A stretch of DNA of 64,000 bases from Allobosea sp. AAP35 (GCF_001295925.1 NZ_LJHQ01000018.1:1-64000), one strand, 5' to 3'; positions 17,609-26,679 are shown, counted from the stretch's first letter. The notes: generated by a model from the letters alone, not told the origin. Translations and numbers: made by a program.

Positions 17609-17766
17609 TCAGCAGCGCCGCAGGTCATGGTCTGCTGCCCGCAGGGCCATGGCATGAAGGGCTGCCGCGACCACGGAACCGCGCGTCAAGGGCTGTTGGC
17701 TTTGAGTCTCGGGCGCTTCGCCATGGACACCCGCCAGGGTCCATCAGTGCGTCTGCGAGAACCGAG

Positions 17767-17856
17767 TGGCGGACAGGGAGGGATTTGAACCCCCGATACC
17801 CTTGCGGGTATGCCGCATTTCGAGTGCGGTGCATTCAACCACTCTGCCACCTGTCC
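17767..17856 (-). tRNA. tRNA-Ser (anticodon CGA)
   Basis: On the minus strand the gene starts GGACAGGTGGCAGAGTGG and ends CCTGTCC-G-CCA, so the seven-base acceptor stem pairs fully and CCA is encoded. The anticodon loop is CTCGAAA, giving CGA (serine, UCG codons). The long variable arm ATACCCGCAAGGGTAT is typical of class II tRNA-Ser. The T-loop GGTTCAAATCC is present. Confidence 0.96.
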
Positions 17857-17993
17857 GCGGTCGCCTTCGGTCGAAGCAGGCGGGTTACTACACGCGCCGT
17901 CGGGCCAAAACAAGTCTTCGGTCAAAACAAGTCGTGCGGTCGTCATATTTCAACGGCGAGCACCCTTTTTGGCGCTCGAGCGGGGGCTTGCCC

Positions 17994-18022
17994 TTGACCC
18001 GGCACCCCCTTTGCGCCTATCG
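17994..18022 (+). promoter_or_regulatory. Candidate promoter for rplU-rpmA
   Basis: TTGACC (17994-17999, within CTTGAC) and CTATCG (18017-18022) are 17 bases apart, close to the alphaproteobacterial housekeeping pattern. It lies about 175 bases before the rplU start. The rest of the 340-base gap between tRNA-Ser and rplU shows no gene; leader structures may be present but I could not define one. Confidence 0.45.
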
Positions 18023-18196
18023 ACCCTTCGTCCGGCGTGGGGAAACCCGCGCCCGATCTCTTTTGGCCTCGTGGTTTCGCACATTGCGCGCCTCGGCCGG
18101 AAGAGCGAACCCCGACCCGTAACGACTGCCAAAAAGCTGTCCCGCATCGGCCTCCCCGGAGGTCATGACAGGGCAGGGCCGAACATGGAGGATAAA

Positions 18197-18871
18197 ATGT
18201 TCGCAGTCATCAAGACCGGCGGAAAGCAATTCCGCGTTGCCGCCAACGACCGCATCACAACCGCCAAGATCGAAGGCAACCCGGGCGACACCGTCGCCTT
18301 CGGGACCGTGCTGATGCTCACCGATGGCGAGAAGACCACGCTCGACGCCAAGGCCCTCTCCGAGATCACGGTTGCCGCCGAGATCGTCGAGCAGGCTCGT
18401 GGCGACAAGGTCATCGCCTTCAAGAAGCGTCGCCGCCAGAATTCGAAGCGCAAGCGCGGCTTCCGCGCCGAGCTGACCGTCATTCGCATCACCGATATCC
18501 TCACCGGCGGCAAGAAGCCGGAGATGAAGAAGGGTGAGGCCTCGGCTGTCGCGCTGCAGGCCGGCTCGACCGAGACCAAGGCTGCTCCGAAGGCCGCCAA
18601 GTCTTCCGACGCGCTCGACGCCTCGAACCTCTCGCTGATTTCGGGCGTCGGCCCGACCATCGAGAAGAAGCTGCGCGCTGCCGGCATCACCTCCTGGAAC
18701 GACATCGCGTCGTGGAGCGAGGCCGATGTCGCCAAGTGGGACGAGGAGCTCAAGCTCCGCGGCCGCGCCACCCGCGAGGAATGGGTCGTTCAGGCTCAGG
18801 AATTGCTGGCCGGCAAGCCCCCGCGCGCCAAGGCCGACCAGGCCGAACAGGCTTCCGGCGAGGACTACTGA
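18197..18871 (+). CDS. rplU: 50S ribosomal protein L21 with C-terminal helix-hairpin-helix extension
   Basis: The first roughly 105 residues are a normal L21 (MFAVIKTGGKQFRV at the start, KKRRRQNSKRKRGFR in the RNA-binding loop). The protein then continues to 224 residues with a Lys/Ala linker and a domain at about 145-215 (LISGVGPTIEKKLRAAGI) typical of the helix-hairpin-helix fold found behind L21 in Hyphomicrobiales. The ATG at 18197 follows GGAGGATAAA; the larger open frame upstream is not L21. It forms an operon with rpmA, which starts 99 bases later. Confidence 0.97.
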   Translation: MFAVIKTGGKQFRVAANDRITTAKIEGNPGDTVAFGTVLMLTDGEKTTLDAKALSEITVAAEIVEQARGDKVIAFKKRRRQNSKRKRGFRAELTVIRITDILTGGKKPEMKKGEASAVALQAGSTETKAAPKAAKSSDALDASNLSLISGVGPTIEKKLRAAGITSWNDIASWSEADVAKWDEELKLRGRATREEWVVQAQELLAGKPPRAKADQAEQASGEDY

Positions 18872-18970
18872 CGCCACCCGTCAGGTCGACTTCGCTTTCG
18901 CTGCCCGGACCGGCTGGCTTTTGCCGCCGATTCGGGTTAGAGACAGACATCAGTTTTGAGGTAGGGCGTT

Positions 18971-19237
18971 ATGGCTCATAAAAAGGCAGGCGGTTCATCC
19001 CGCAACGGTCGCGACTCCGCAGGCAGGCGCCTGGGCGTCAAGAAGTTCGGCGACCAGGCCGTGATTCCGGGCAACATCATCATTCGGCAGCGTGGGACCA
19101 CCTGGCATCCCGGCGCCAATGTCGGCATGGGCAAAGACCATACCCTGTTTGCGCTGACGGACGGCCGCGTCCGATTCACGACCAAACTCGGCCGAGCTTT
19201 CGTGAACGTAGTCCCGGCCCAAGAGGCCGCAGAATAA
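18971..19237 (+). CDS. rpmA: 50S ribosomal protein L27
   Basis: L27 of 88 residues, beginning [20 protein letters not shown] as expected, with the conserved central [13 protein letters not shown] and [10 protein letters not shown]27 reaches the peptidyl transferase centre with its N-terminus. GAGG lies about 10 bases before the ATG. It is the second gene after rplU and is followed by a strong intrinsic terminator. Confidence 0.98.
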   Translation: MAHKKAGGSSRNGRDSAGRRLGVKKFGDQAVIPGNIIIRQRGTTWHPGANVGMGKDHTLFALTDGRVRFTTKLGRAFVNVVPAQEAAE

Positions 19238-19334
19238 GACGGCGGATAGGGACACTCCTCGATCCGCCGGTTCCATCGAACCGGAACGGATCAGGGGTCT
19301 AGTCCCTCTCAGGGGTCACCCAAGGTCAGCGAAA

Positions 19335-19365
19335 GGGAGATGGGACAAGTCCCAGCTCCCTTTTT
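19335..19365 (+). terminator. Intrinsic terminator after rpmA
   Basis: GGGAG-A-TGGGAC, loop AA, GTCCCA-G-CTCCC, then TTTTT: an 11-bp stem with one mismatch and a U-tract. It lies about 100 bases past the rpmA stop and just before the next gene. Confidence 0.9.
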
Positions 19366-19389
19366 GCGTTTGCGCCGACGGAGAGACCC

Positions 19390-20043
19390 ATGTTCCCCGA
19401 ATTGACCCGCGACGACGTCTTCCGGCTCGAAACCCGCCGCCTCTGGCTGCGCTGGCCGCGCATGGCGGACGCCTCCGCCATTCTGCGCCAGGCGGGGGAG
19501 AAAGCCGTGGCCGAGATGACGGCGTCGATTCCCCATCCCTATCCGGTCGATGCGGTCGAGCCCTTCATCTTCGCCATGCGCAAGGGCAATGCGCTGGGCG
19601 AGCATCTGGTGCTGGCGATCACGCCGCGCTCGAAGCCCAATGAGTTGATCGGCATGATCGGCGCGCACAAGCAGGCGACGGGAATCCCCTTCATCGGCTA
19701 CTGGCTGGGCACCCCGCATTGGGGCAAGGGCTATGCGACCGAGGCAGTCCAGTCGTTGATCGACACGCTGTTCTCGCTCGTCGACCTGCCGGCGATCGAG
19801 GCCGATACGCGGGTCATCAACCCGGCCTCGCGGCGCGTGCTGGAGAAGTCCGGCTTCCGCGCCGAGGGCTCGTTCCTGAAGTCGCTGCCCGCGCGCGGCG
19901 GGCTGTTCCCCTGCGAGCAGTACCGGCTCGACCGCTCGACCTGGTCTGCACTGAAGAGCTGGGGCGCCAGCGGCTGGGCCCATGCGCCCGAGATCGAGCC
20001 GTCGGTCGCCGTCGATACGCCGGGCGAACCCTGCCCGGCGTGA
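19390..20043 (+). CDS. GNAT family N-acetyltransferase (RimJ/RimL-like)
   Basis: 217-residue acetyltransferase. LETRRLWLRWPRMADA opens the RimJ/RimL-type fold, and YWLGTPHWGKGYATEAVQSLI is the acetyl-CoA-binding motif A (consensus Q/RxxGxG/A as WGKGYA). VINPASRRVLEKSGF completes the domain. Members acetylate ribosomal protein N-termini or small molecules; the target here is unknown. It sits 25 bases after the rpmA terminator and may depend on its own promoter or on read-through. Confidence 0.85.
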   Translation: MFPELTRDDVFRLETRRLWLRWPRMADASAILRQAGEKAVAEMTASIPHPYPVDAVEPFIFAMRKGNALGEHLVLAITPRSKPNELIGMIGAHKQATGIPFIGYWLGTPHWGKGYATEAVQSLIDTLFSLVDLPAIEADTRVINPASRRVLEKSGFRAEGSFLKSLPARGGLFPCEQYRLDRSTWSALKSWGASGWAHAPEIEPSVAVDTPGEPCPA

Positions 20044-20058
20044 GCTGACAACCGCACC

Positions 20059-20165
20059 GTCATCCCGGACGCCGCACAGCGGCGCTCCGGGATCCATCAT
20101 AGAGCGCCGTCCTGCCCTATGATGGATCCCGGAGCAGCGCGGCTACGCCGCTTGTTCGGGATGAC
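20059..20165. repeat. Palindromic intergenic repeat (copy 3)
   Basis: Starts GTCATCCCGGACG and ends CGGGATGAC; GGGATCCATCAT pairs with ATGATGGATCCC in the middle. It fills the gap between two convergent genes (acetyltransferase and denD), where it could act as a bidirectional terminator. Confidence 0.9.
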
Positions 20166-20188
20166 GCGCGCAGGGAAAGGCGTACTGA

Positions 20189-21172
20189 CTATTTCACAAA
20201 CGTCCCACCCAACTCGTCCTCGATATGGATGCGGATGATCTCATCGAAGCTCGATTCCGCCTTGAAGCCGAGCGCGATCGCCCGCTGCGGATCGAAATTG
20301 CGCGGCCAGCCTTCGACGATTTTGTCGATCACCGGGTCGGGCACGCGCTTGATGCGCGACACGACGCTCTCGCCAGCGACCTTGCGCAGCGCCTCGATCT
20401 GCTCCGCCACGGTGCAGGAATAACCGGGCATGTTCAGCGCACGGCGCGGTCCGACAGCGGCGAGGTCCATGGTCGCGGCATGGATCAGGAAGGTGACCGC
20501 CGAGCGCGGCGAGGCGTGCCAGTGGCGCACCTGGTCCGACACCGGCAGCACCGCGTCGATGCCGTTCAGCGGCTCGCGGATGATGTTGGAGAAAAAGCCC
20601 GAGGCCGCCTTGTTGGGGCTGCCCGGCCGCACGCAGATCGTCGGAAAGCGAATGCTCAGCCCGTCGAAAAAGCCGCGGCGCGAGTAATCCGACAGCAGCA
20701 GTTCGCAGATCGCCTTCTGCGTGCCGTAGCTCGTCAGCGGCGTCGTAAAGAACTCGTCGCCGATCTTGTCATGGAACGGCGCGCCAAACACGGCCACCGA
20801 GGAGGTGAAGACCACGCGCGGCTTGTAGCCATCGCCGGTCAGGCGGATCGCCTCGAACAGATAGCGCGTACCGTCGAGGTTGATCTTGTAGCCCTTCTCG
20901 AAATCGGCCTCAGCCTCGCCGGAAACCACCGCCGCCAGATGGATGATCACCTCGGGCCGCGAGGCGATCAGCTTCTCCGCCTCGCCCGGCACCGACAGAT
21001 CCGAGACGACAGCCTCGAAGGCGAAGGCCGCGCCGGCCGGCGCGTGCGCCGCGACGACATCCTGCGCCGTCACCTTGGCGATGGGCTTGCCCCCCAGATG
21101 CCCGTCACGGGCGAGGCGTTCGATGAATTTGCGGCCGGCCATGCCGGCGCCGCCGAGAACGAGAATATGCAT
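20189..21172 (-). CDS. denD: D-erythronate dehydrogenase family (NAD-dependent epimerase/dehydratase fold)
   Basis: 327-residue extended SDR. The NAD-binding GGAGMAG is at the N-terminus, VVFTSSVAVFGAP and SYGTQKAICELLLSDYSRRG carry the Ser and YxxxK catalytic residues, and RFPTICVRPG is a hallmark of the DenD group that oxidises D-erythronate at C2. No denA or other den gene is in the window, so the substrate could be another sugar acid. The other sugar-acid-type genes nearby (SDR at 21.9 kb, IlvD/Edd dehydratase at 24.7 kb) support a catabolic role. Confidence 0.82.
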   Translation of the reverse strand: MHILVLGGAGMAGRKFIERLARDGHLGGKPIAKVTAQDVVAAHAPAGAAFAFEAVVSDLSVPGEAEKLIASRPEVIIHLAAVVSGEAEADFEKGYKINLDGTRYLFEAIRLTGDGYKPRVVFTSSVAVFGAPFHDKIGDEFFTTPLTSYGTQKAICELLLSDYSRRGFFDGLSIRFPTICVRPGSPNKAASGFFSNIIREPLNGIDAVLPVSDQVRHWHASPRSAVTFLIHAATMDLAAVGPRRALNMPGYSCTVAEQIEALRKVAGESVVSRIKRVPDPVIDKIVEGWPRNFDPQRAIALGFKAESSFDEIIRIHIEDELGGTFVK

Positions 21173-21201
21173 TGGGCGGTAACTTCCTTCCTATGGCCGC
21201 T

Positions 21202-21609
21202 TCAGATCGGCTGAGCGGTCCAGTCTTGCATGGTTATTTTGCCATGCTTGTCGATTTGAACGAGTTGATCGACGACCGTGATCTGATCGTCGATGAACCG
21301 GAGAACCCGTGTCAGGAGATCGATCTGCCGGGCCGCCGATACAGATGGCAGGATCACGATCAGACCTGGATGGCGATTGAACTTGCGGTAGATGGGCCGG
21401 TAATCCTTGCCATCATTGGTGACGAAGATCCGGCCGGCCTCCACTGCATAATTGGCGATCATCCAATCTGGTCGGCCCCCAAGTCCAGACTGGACGACAT
21501 GGCTGCCGACATATCCGTGATCGAAGACCAGTTCGACGAGCCGCGGCGTTAGGCACTCGTCGAAGAGGAAGCGGACGGCGGCGTCAAACTGGTTCGATGG
21601 ATATGGCAT
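21202..21609 (-). CDS. DUF5615 family PIN-like protein (putative toxin)
   Basis: 135-residue protein beginning near RFLFDECLTPRLVELVFDHGY, which matches DUF5615 PIN-like proteins; RIFVTNDGKDYRPIY carries the second acidic site (Asp-Asn around TNDGKD). Such proteins are predicted RNases and pair with DUF433 proteins as toxin-antitoxin modules. The ATG at 21609 overlaps the 3' end of the DUF433 gene by 26 bases. The larger frame up to 21684 would add residues without family support. Confidence 0.82.
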   Translation of the reverse strand: MPYPSNQFDAAVRFLFDECLTPRLVELVFDHGYVGSHVVQSGLGGRPDWMIANYAVEAGRIFVTNDGKDYRPIYRKFNRHPGLIVILPSVSAARQIDLLTRVLRFIDDQITVVDQLVQIDKHGKITMQDWTAQPI

Positions 21610-21826
21610 TCTTCCGCGCCCAAAGCCGAACCGCTTCAATCCCATCGAATGGCAGGGACGGATAGTCGCCAAAAATGGCGCCATCCTTTCGTCCCTCTCT
21701 TAATTCTTCGACGATTGTCATCGCCGGCACGCGCGTGCCGGAGACACAGGGCTCGCCGCCCAGGATGCTCGGATTTGAAACGATCTCAGCCGGGATATAA
21801 GCTCGCTCGCGACGCGGGAAGGCCAT
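21584..21826 (-). CDS. DUF433 domain protein (putative antitoxin)
   Basis: 80-residue protein with the DUF433 helix-turn-helix-like domain: IVSNPSILGGEPCVSGTRVPAMTIVEEL is the signature stretch. DUF433 proteins are usually the upstream partner of DUF5615 or VapC-type toxins and probably bind the module's own promoter. The gene overlaps the toxin gene, so expression is coupled. The pair interrupts a group of sugar-acid genes. Confidence 0.88.
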   Translation of the reverse strand: MAFPRRERAYIPAEIVSNPSILGGEPCVSGTRVPAMTIVEELREGRKDGAIFGDYPSLPFDGIEAVRLWARKNAISIEPV

Positions 21827-21852
21827 GGCTCACCTCCTGTGGACGAGCGCCA

Positions 21853-22599
21853 CTATAGCGCAAATCCGCCATCGGCGAGATGGATCTGGCCTGTGGTGTA
21901 GCTCGCCTCGTCGGAACCGAGATAGACGGCCAGCCACGCGATCTCCTCGGCGGTGCCGAGCCGCCCCATCGGCTGGCGGTCGATGAAGGCCTGGCGGGCA
22001 GCGGCTTCCGTCGTCTTGCTTGCCGCAGCCAGGTCCTTGATGCGCTGGTCGAGCGAGGGTGACTGGATCGTGCCCGGGCAGATCGCATTGGCGCGGATGC
22101 CCTTCTTGATGAAGTCGGCGGCCACCGCCTTGGTCAGGCCGATGACGGCGGCCTTGGTCGTGCCGTAGGCGTAGCGGTTGGGAATGCCGCGCACGGAGCC
22201 CGCCCCCGAGGCGATGTTGACGATCGAGCCGGCGCCCTTCTCCAGCATGCCCGGCAGGAACGCCTTGATCGTGCGGTGCATCGAGGTGACGTTGAGGTCG
22301 AAGGAGAAATCCCAGGCCTTGTCGTCGGTGTCGAGCACCGTGCCGTGATGCACGAAGCCCGCCGCGTTCACGAGGATGTCGATCGCCCCGACCTTCTCGG
22401 CGAACGCCTCGACCGCCTTGCTCGAGAGCACGTCGAGCTTGCGCTTCTTGGCCTTTGGAATGCCCTCCAGCAGCGCGACGTCCTTGTCGGTCGCCCAGAC
22501 GGTGGCACCCTCGGCGACGAAGGCCTCCGCGATCGCGCGCCCGATGCCCTGCCCCGCCGCGGTGACGACCGCCACCTTGCCCTTCAAACGTCCTGCCAT
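21853..22599 (-). CDS. SDR family oxidoreductase, 2-keto-3-deoxy-L-fuconate dehydrogenase/BDH2-like
   Basis: 248-residue SDR with TAAGQGIGRA (cofactor), NAAG, and YAYGTTK (YxxxK). SFDLNVTSMHRTIKAFLPGML and RANAICPGTIQSPSLDQRI are characteristic of the group that includes animal BDH2 and bacterial 2-keto-3-deoxy-L-fuconate dehydrogenase. The nearby DenD and IlvD/Edd-type dehydratase make a sugar-acid substrate likely, but the specific acid is inference. Confidence 0.83.
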   Translation of the reverse strand: MAGRLKGKVAVVTAAGQGIGRAIAEAFVAEGATVWATDKDVALLEGIPKAKKRKLDVLSSKAVEAFAEKVGAIDILVNAAGFVHHGTVLDTDDKAWDFSFDLNVTSMHRTIKAFLPGMLEKGAGSIVNIASGAGSVRGIPNRYAYGTTKAAVIGLTKAVAADFIKKGIRANAICPGTIQSPSLDQRIKDLAAASKTTEAAARQAFIDRQPMGRLGTAEEIAWLAVYLGSDEASYTTGQIHLADGGFAL

Positions 22600-22636
22600 G
22601 ATGTGCCTCGCCTTTGCTTTTCTTGGTTGAATATCG

Positions 22637-23338
22637 TCAGATCCGTTGGGTCCTGAAGCTTTCCAGACGCGCCCTCTGATACCCGTCCGAATCGAAATTG
22701 GCTGGGTCGAGCCAAGCGTCGAAGGCGGCGCTCACGGCCGGCCATTCGCTGTCGAGGATCGAGAACCAGGCCGTGTCGCGGTTCCTGCCCTTGACGACCA
22801 TGTGCTGGCGGAAGAGGCCCTCATATTGAAAGCCGAAACGCTGCGCGGCCCGCTTGGAGGGCTCATTCAGATTGTTGCACTTCCATTCGAAGCGCCGGTA
22901 GCCCAGCGAAAAGCCATAGGCGCCGCAGAGATGGATCGCCTCGGTCGCCACCCGCGTCCTCTGTAACAGTGGCGAATAGGTGATGAAGCCAACCTCGAAG
23001 ACGCCATGCTCCGGCCGGATCTCCATCAGCCAGAGATGCCCCTTGGGCCTGCCATCGGCCCTGTCGATGATCGCGAACGGGACGATGCCCGACTTCGACA
23101 CCATCATCGCTAGCAGGTCGCCATAAGCCTCCCGCGTTTGCGGCGGATCAGCCGGCATCCACTGCCAGATGTGATCCTGTCCGGCATTCACCGCCCAGAT
23201 GTCGTCGAGATGGCGGTCGGGATCGACCGGCTCCAGCCGGCAGTAGCGCCCCTCGAGCACGCGGGCCGGCGGGAAGGGCGGCGCCGTCCAGCCTTCGAGC
23301 AAGGGGGTGGCGGCACTATCCGCCGGAATCGAAGTCAT
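22637..23338 (-). CDS. GNAT family N-acetyltransferase (RimJ/RimL-like)
   Basis: 233-residue acetyltransferase. RVLEGRYCRLEPVD opens the domain; GVFEVGFITYSPLLQRTRVATEAIHL carries motif A in a form with RTRVATEA in place of the glycine-rich Q/RxxGxG/A. EWKCNNLNEPSKRAAQRFGF is the conserved C-terminal stretch. This resembles the group of GNATs with a tolerant acetyl-CoA loop. Its start codon overlaps the stop of the upstream small gene (ATGA), so the two are translationally coupled. Substrate unknown. Confidence 0.85.
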   Translation of the reverse strand: MTSIPADSAATPLLEGWTAPPFPPARVLEGRYCRLEPVDPDRHLDDIWAVNAGQDHIWQWMPADPPQTREAYGDLLAMMVSKSGIVPFAIIDRADGRPKGHLWLMEIRPEHGVFEVGFITYSPLLQRTRVATEAIHLCGAYGFSLGYRRFEWKCNNLNEPSKRAAQRFGFQYEGLFRQHMVVKGRNRDTAWFSILDSEWPAVSAAFDAWLDPANFDSDGYQRARLESFRTQRI

Positions 23339-23661
23339 GGCTTGGTCATCTCCTGCCAGCCCGTCAGATCGGTCGACACCGTCCAGTCCGGACCGAGTTC
23401 TGCCGCGATATCGCGGGCGATCACCGTGCCCTCGGCTTCCCAGGCGCGCTGCTCCGCTTCGCTGGGGAAGCGCGAGCGCGCCTCCTGCTCTTCTTCGTAG
23501 ATCGCGTCGAACGCGTCCATCCAGCCCTCCAGCCGGTCAGCCAGATCCTCCGACAGATCGAGGTCCTCGGCATCGATCGCTTTGCGACGCCCCTTGGCGT
23601 CGAGCGTCCAAAGACCGCTCAGCCCAAGCCAGGCCGGTGCGATGAGAAGCGTCCCGCTCAC
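23335..23661 (-). CDS. Hypothetical protein, 108 residues
   Basis: Small acidic protein starting MSGTLLIAPAWLGLSGLW, with a Glu/Asp-rich middle (DLSEDLADRLEGWMDAFD) and no recognised domain. It overlaps the genes on both sides by four bases (ATGA), which is the best evidence that it is real and coexpressed with the PEP mutase-family and GNAT genes. Function not recognised. Confidence 0.7.
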   Translation of the reverse strand: MSGTLLIAPAWLGLSGLWTLDAKGRRKAIDAEDLDLSEDLADRLEGWMDAFDAIYEEEQEARSRFPSEAEQRAWEAEGTVIARDIAAELGPDWTVSTDLTGWQEMTKP

Positions 23662-24497
23662 GAGCGCGCCTTGAGATCTGCGGTGAAGAACGGGTTGAGC
23701 GGCGCCGACGGCCCATTCCCAGCAAAGCCCGCAAAACTGCCCTGCTCACTGATCAGCCGCGTCGCCTCGATGAAGGCGGCCCAAGCCGCGCGTGCCAGCG
23801 CTCCGCCGATCGAAATCCGTCGCACTCCCAGCGCAGCGATATCGGAGACCGAGAGGCCGAAATCGCCAAAGACCAGTGCGTTGACGGGCTTGCTACCGGC
23901 TGCACCGACGATGGTGGCGATCTGCTCTCGCGTCTTCGGACCAGGCGCATAGAGCACATCGGCACCGGCCTGCGCATAGGCTTCGATGCGCCGCGCCGAC
24001 TCGGCGAGGGCATCTGGATGCCCGGTCAGGAAGCACTCCGCCCGCGCCGTCAGCATCACACCCGAGCCGGTCTCGTCGATCGCCTTGCGCGCCGCCTTGA
24101 TACGCTCGACCGCAAGGTCGAACGGATAGAGCGGGTCATCGGCACGTCCCGTCGCGTCCTCGATCGAGAGCCCTGCCACGCCTGTTGCGATGCACAGCTT
24201 CACATTCGCCGCGACCCCGTCGGGCGTATCGGCATAGCCGTTTTCGAAATCGGCGTTGATGGGGAGGTCCGGCACCGCTTTCACCAGCTCGGCCAGATGC
24301 GCCAGCATCATGTCGCGCGGCACGTCCTGGTCGGCCCTGCCTTGCGTGAAGGCGAAGCCCGCACTGGTCGAGGCCAGAGCCTTGAAGCCTTGCCCGCGCA
24401 GCCAGCGGGCCGAGCCGACATCCCAGGGATTGGGCATGACGAAGTAGCCGGCTGCATGCAGCGCCCGGAACGTCTCGACCTGAGAGGAATAGCTCAT
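23658..24497 (-). CDS. Isocitrate lyase/PEP mutase family protein
   Basis: 279-residue TIM-barrel protein of the isocitrate lyase/phosphoenolpyruvate mutase superfamily. It begins with FRALHAAGYFVMPNPWDVGSA, and shows DLPINADFENGYAD and GVAGLSIEDATG, the metal and substrate loops. The family's C-C lyases split 2-methylisocitrate, oxaloacetate or similar acids. The cysteine expected in true lyases (KKCGH) is not present. It is the first gene of an overlapping three-gene set with the small hypothetical protein and a GNAT. Confidence 0.85.
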   Translation of the reverse strand: MSYSSQVETFRALHAAGYFVMPNPWDVGSARWLRGQGFKALASTSAGFAFTQGRADQDVPRDMMLAHLAELVKAVPDLPINADFENGYADTPDGVAANVKLCIATGVAGLSIEDATGRADDPLYPFDLAVERIKAARKAIDETGSGVMLTARAECFLTGHPDALAESARRIEAYAQAGADVLYAPGPKTREQIATIVGAAGSKPVNALVFGDFGLSVSDIAALGVRRISIGGALARAAWAAFIEATRLISEQGSFAGFAGNGPSAPLNPFFTADLKARS

Positions 24498-24624
24498 TTT
24501 AAATCGTTTCAGATGCGCCGGAACGGCGGAATACCATATTGTCCGCGCCGCATCGTTTTGTCAGCCCTGCAGACGCGCGCGACGGGATCGGCGCCGATGC
24601 GCGGGCGGAATGGCGGCCGTGAGC

Positions 24625-24698
24625 GTCATTCTCGGGCGGCGCATGCGCCGACCCGAGAATCTCGTCCCGGAAATGCTCGGGTCAAGCCCGAGCATGAT
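24625..24698. repeat. Palindromic intergenic repeat (copy 4)
   Basis: GTCATTCTCGGGCGGCGC pairs in part with a nested GACCCGAGAAT, and the right end GCTCGGGTCAAGCCCGAGCATGAT forms its own hairpin. It lies downstream of the IlvD-family gene in the 210-base gap before the PEP mutase-family gene; nothing else was seen in that gap. Confidence 0.85.
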
Positions 24699-24707
24699 GA
24701 GGCACCC

Positions 24708-26570
24708 TCAATGGTTGTCGCGCGGGATGCCGAAGGTCTTGTGGATCTGCTGGTATTTGACCGCCGGCTTGAGCACCATGCCCTCGGAGAGTTCGCCGAC
24801 GATGTTGCGCTGGATCTCCTGCCAGGGCGTCTGGCTGGCGGGATATTTGTAGCCACCCGCAGCCTCCAGCGCGGCACGGCGCGCGTCCAGCTCTTCCGCC
24901 GAGATCAAGATGTCGGCGGAGCGCTTGTTGAGGTCGATGCGGACCTTGTCGCCCGTCACCAGCAGGGCAAGCCCGCCGCCCGTCGCCGCTTCCGGCGAGG
25001 CATTCAGGATCGAGGGCGAACCCGAGGTGCCCGACTGCCGGCCGTCACCGATGCAGGCAAGCGCGGTCACGCCCTTCTTGATCAGGTAATCCGGCGGCCG
25101 CATGTTCACCACCTCGGCGGCGCCTGGATAGCCCACCGGGCCGACGCCGCGAATGAACAGGATCGAGTGTTCATCGATCTCCAGCGCGGGATCGTCGATG
25201 CGGTGGTGGTAGTCCTCGGGCCCGTCGAAGACGATCGCCTTGCCCTCGAAGGCGTTGGGGTCGTTGGGGTTTTCCAGATAGCGCTGGCGAAATTCCGGCG
25301 TGATCACGCTGGTCTTCATGATCGCCGAATCGAACAGATTGCCGCGCAGGTTGAGGAAGCCGGATTGGGCCTTCATCGGCGCGTCATAGGCCTTGATGAC
25401 GTTGCGATCCTCGGCGAAGAAGCCCTCGCAATTCTCGGCAAGCGTGCGGCCATTGGCGGTGATCGCGGGCTTGATCTTGCCCTTGGCGACGAGCTCCGCG
25501 ACCACGGCGGGCACGCCGCCGGCGCGGTAGTAATCCTCGCCGAGATATTCGCCGGCCGGCTGCAGATTGACCAGGAGCGGAATGTCGTAGCCGACATTCG
25601 TCCAGTCCTCATTGTCGAGGGGGACGCCGACATGCTTGGCGATGGCGTTGACCGAGATCGGCGCGTTGGTCGAGCCGCCGATGGCGGAGTTCACCACGAT
25701 CGCGTTCTCGAAGGCTTCGCGCGTCATGATCTTCGAGGGGATCAGATCCTCCCAGACCATGTCGACGATGCGCAGACCCGTCAGATAGGCCATTTCGTAA
25801 CGGTCGCGATAAGGCGCGGGAATCGCGGCCGCGCCCGGCAGCGTCATGCCCAGCGCCTCGGCGATCGAGTTCATCGTCGTCGCCGTGCCCATCGTGTTGC
25901 AGTGGCCGGCCGAGGGGGCCGAGGACGCCACCAGATCGACGAAGCCCTTATAGTCGATCTCGCCGGCCGCCATCATCTGGCGCGCCTTCCAGACGATGGT
26001 GCCCGAGCCCGTGCGCTCGCCGCGGAAATTGCCGTTCAGCATCGGCCCGCCCGGCAGCGCGATCGCAGGGATGTCGACGGTCGCGGCTGCCATCAGCTGC
26101 GCCGGAGTGGTCTTGTCGCAGCCCGTCGTCAGCACGACGCCGTCGAGCGGATAGCCATAGAGGATCTCGACGAGCGAAAGATATTGCAGGTTGCGATCGA
26201 GGCTCGCGGTCGGCCGCTTGCAGGTTTCCTGGATCGGATGGATCGGAAACTCGAACGGCACGCCGCCGCGCTCGCGGATGCCGTCGCGGACGCGGTGGGC
26301 CAGCTCGATATGATGACGGTTGCACGGCGCGATGTCCGACCCCGTCTGGGCGATGCCAATGATCGGCCGGCCAGACTGCAGCTCGTCGCGCGACAGGCCG
26401 AAATTCATCGTCCGCTCGATATAGAGCGCGGTCATGTCGGCATTGGCGGGGTTGTCGAACCAGGCCTTCGAGCGCAGCTGCTCCGGCGCGATGCGGTGCC
26501 GGGCTTTGGTGTTCGTGGTCGCCACCGGGCGGTCTTCGCGCGGCACATTGCTTTCGGGCGTCTTGGCCAT
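24708..26570 (-). CDS. IlvD/Edd family dehydratase (sugar-acid dehydratase, e.g. xylonate/arabonate type)
   Basis: 620-residue Fe-S dehydratase that removes water from a dihydroxy or sugar acid to give a 2-keto-3-deoxy acid. The cluster cysteines are visible in [18 protein letters not shown] and [28 protein letters not shown] and [17 protein letters not shown] are further family signatures. It is longer at the N-terminus than DHAD (IlvD) and resembles the sugar-acid branch. The ATG at 26570 is taken; the frame up to 26687 adds a basic, unlikely extension. A possible GntR-type operator lies 110 bases upstream. Confidence 0.85.
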   Translation of the reverse strand: MAKTPESNVPREDRPVATTNTKARHRIAPEQLRSKAWFDNPANADMTALYIERTMNFGLSRDELQSGRPIIGIAQTGSDIAPCNRHHIELAHRVRDGIRERGGVPFEFPIHPIQETCKRPTASLDRNLQYLSLVEILYGYPLDGVVLTTGCDKTTPAQLMAAATVDIPAIALPGGPMLNGNFRGERTGSGTIVWKARQMMAAGEIDYKGFVDLVASSAPSAGHCNTMGTATTMNSIAEALGMTLPGAAAIPAPYRDRYEMAYLTGLRIVDMVWEDLIPSKIMTREAFENAIVVNSAIGGSTNAPISVNAIAKHVGVPLDNEDWTNVGYDIPLLVNLQPAGEYLGEDYYRAGGVPAVVAELVAKGKIKPAITANGRTLAENCEGFFAEDRNVIKAYDAPMKAQSGFLNLRGNLFDSAIMKTSVITPEFRQRYLENPNDPNAFEGKAIVFDGPEDYHHRIDDPALEIDEHSILFIRGVGPVGYPGAAEVVNMRPPDYLIKKGVTALACIGDGRQSGTSGSPSILNASPEAATGGGLALLVTGDKVRIDLNKRSADILISAEELDARRAALEAAGGYKYPASQTPWQEIQRNIVGELSEGMVLKPAVKYQQIHKTFGIPRDNH

Positions 26571-26679
26571 CCTGGTCTTTCCTCTCGCACGACGCGGCAC
26601 TGGCGGCCGCTTGTCGGTCATCACCGTAGCGACGTCATCATGCCGATCGGATGGGACGGAGCAAGCCCACGGATGCGAG

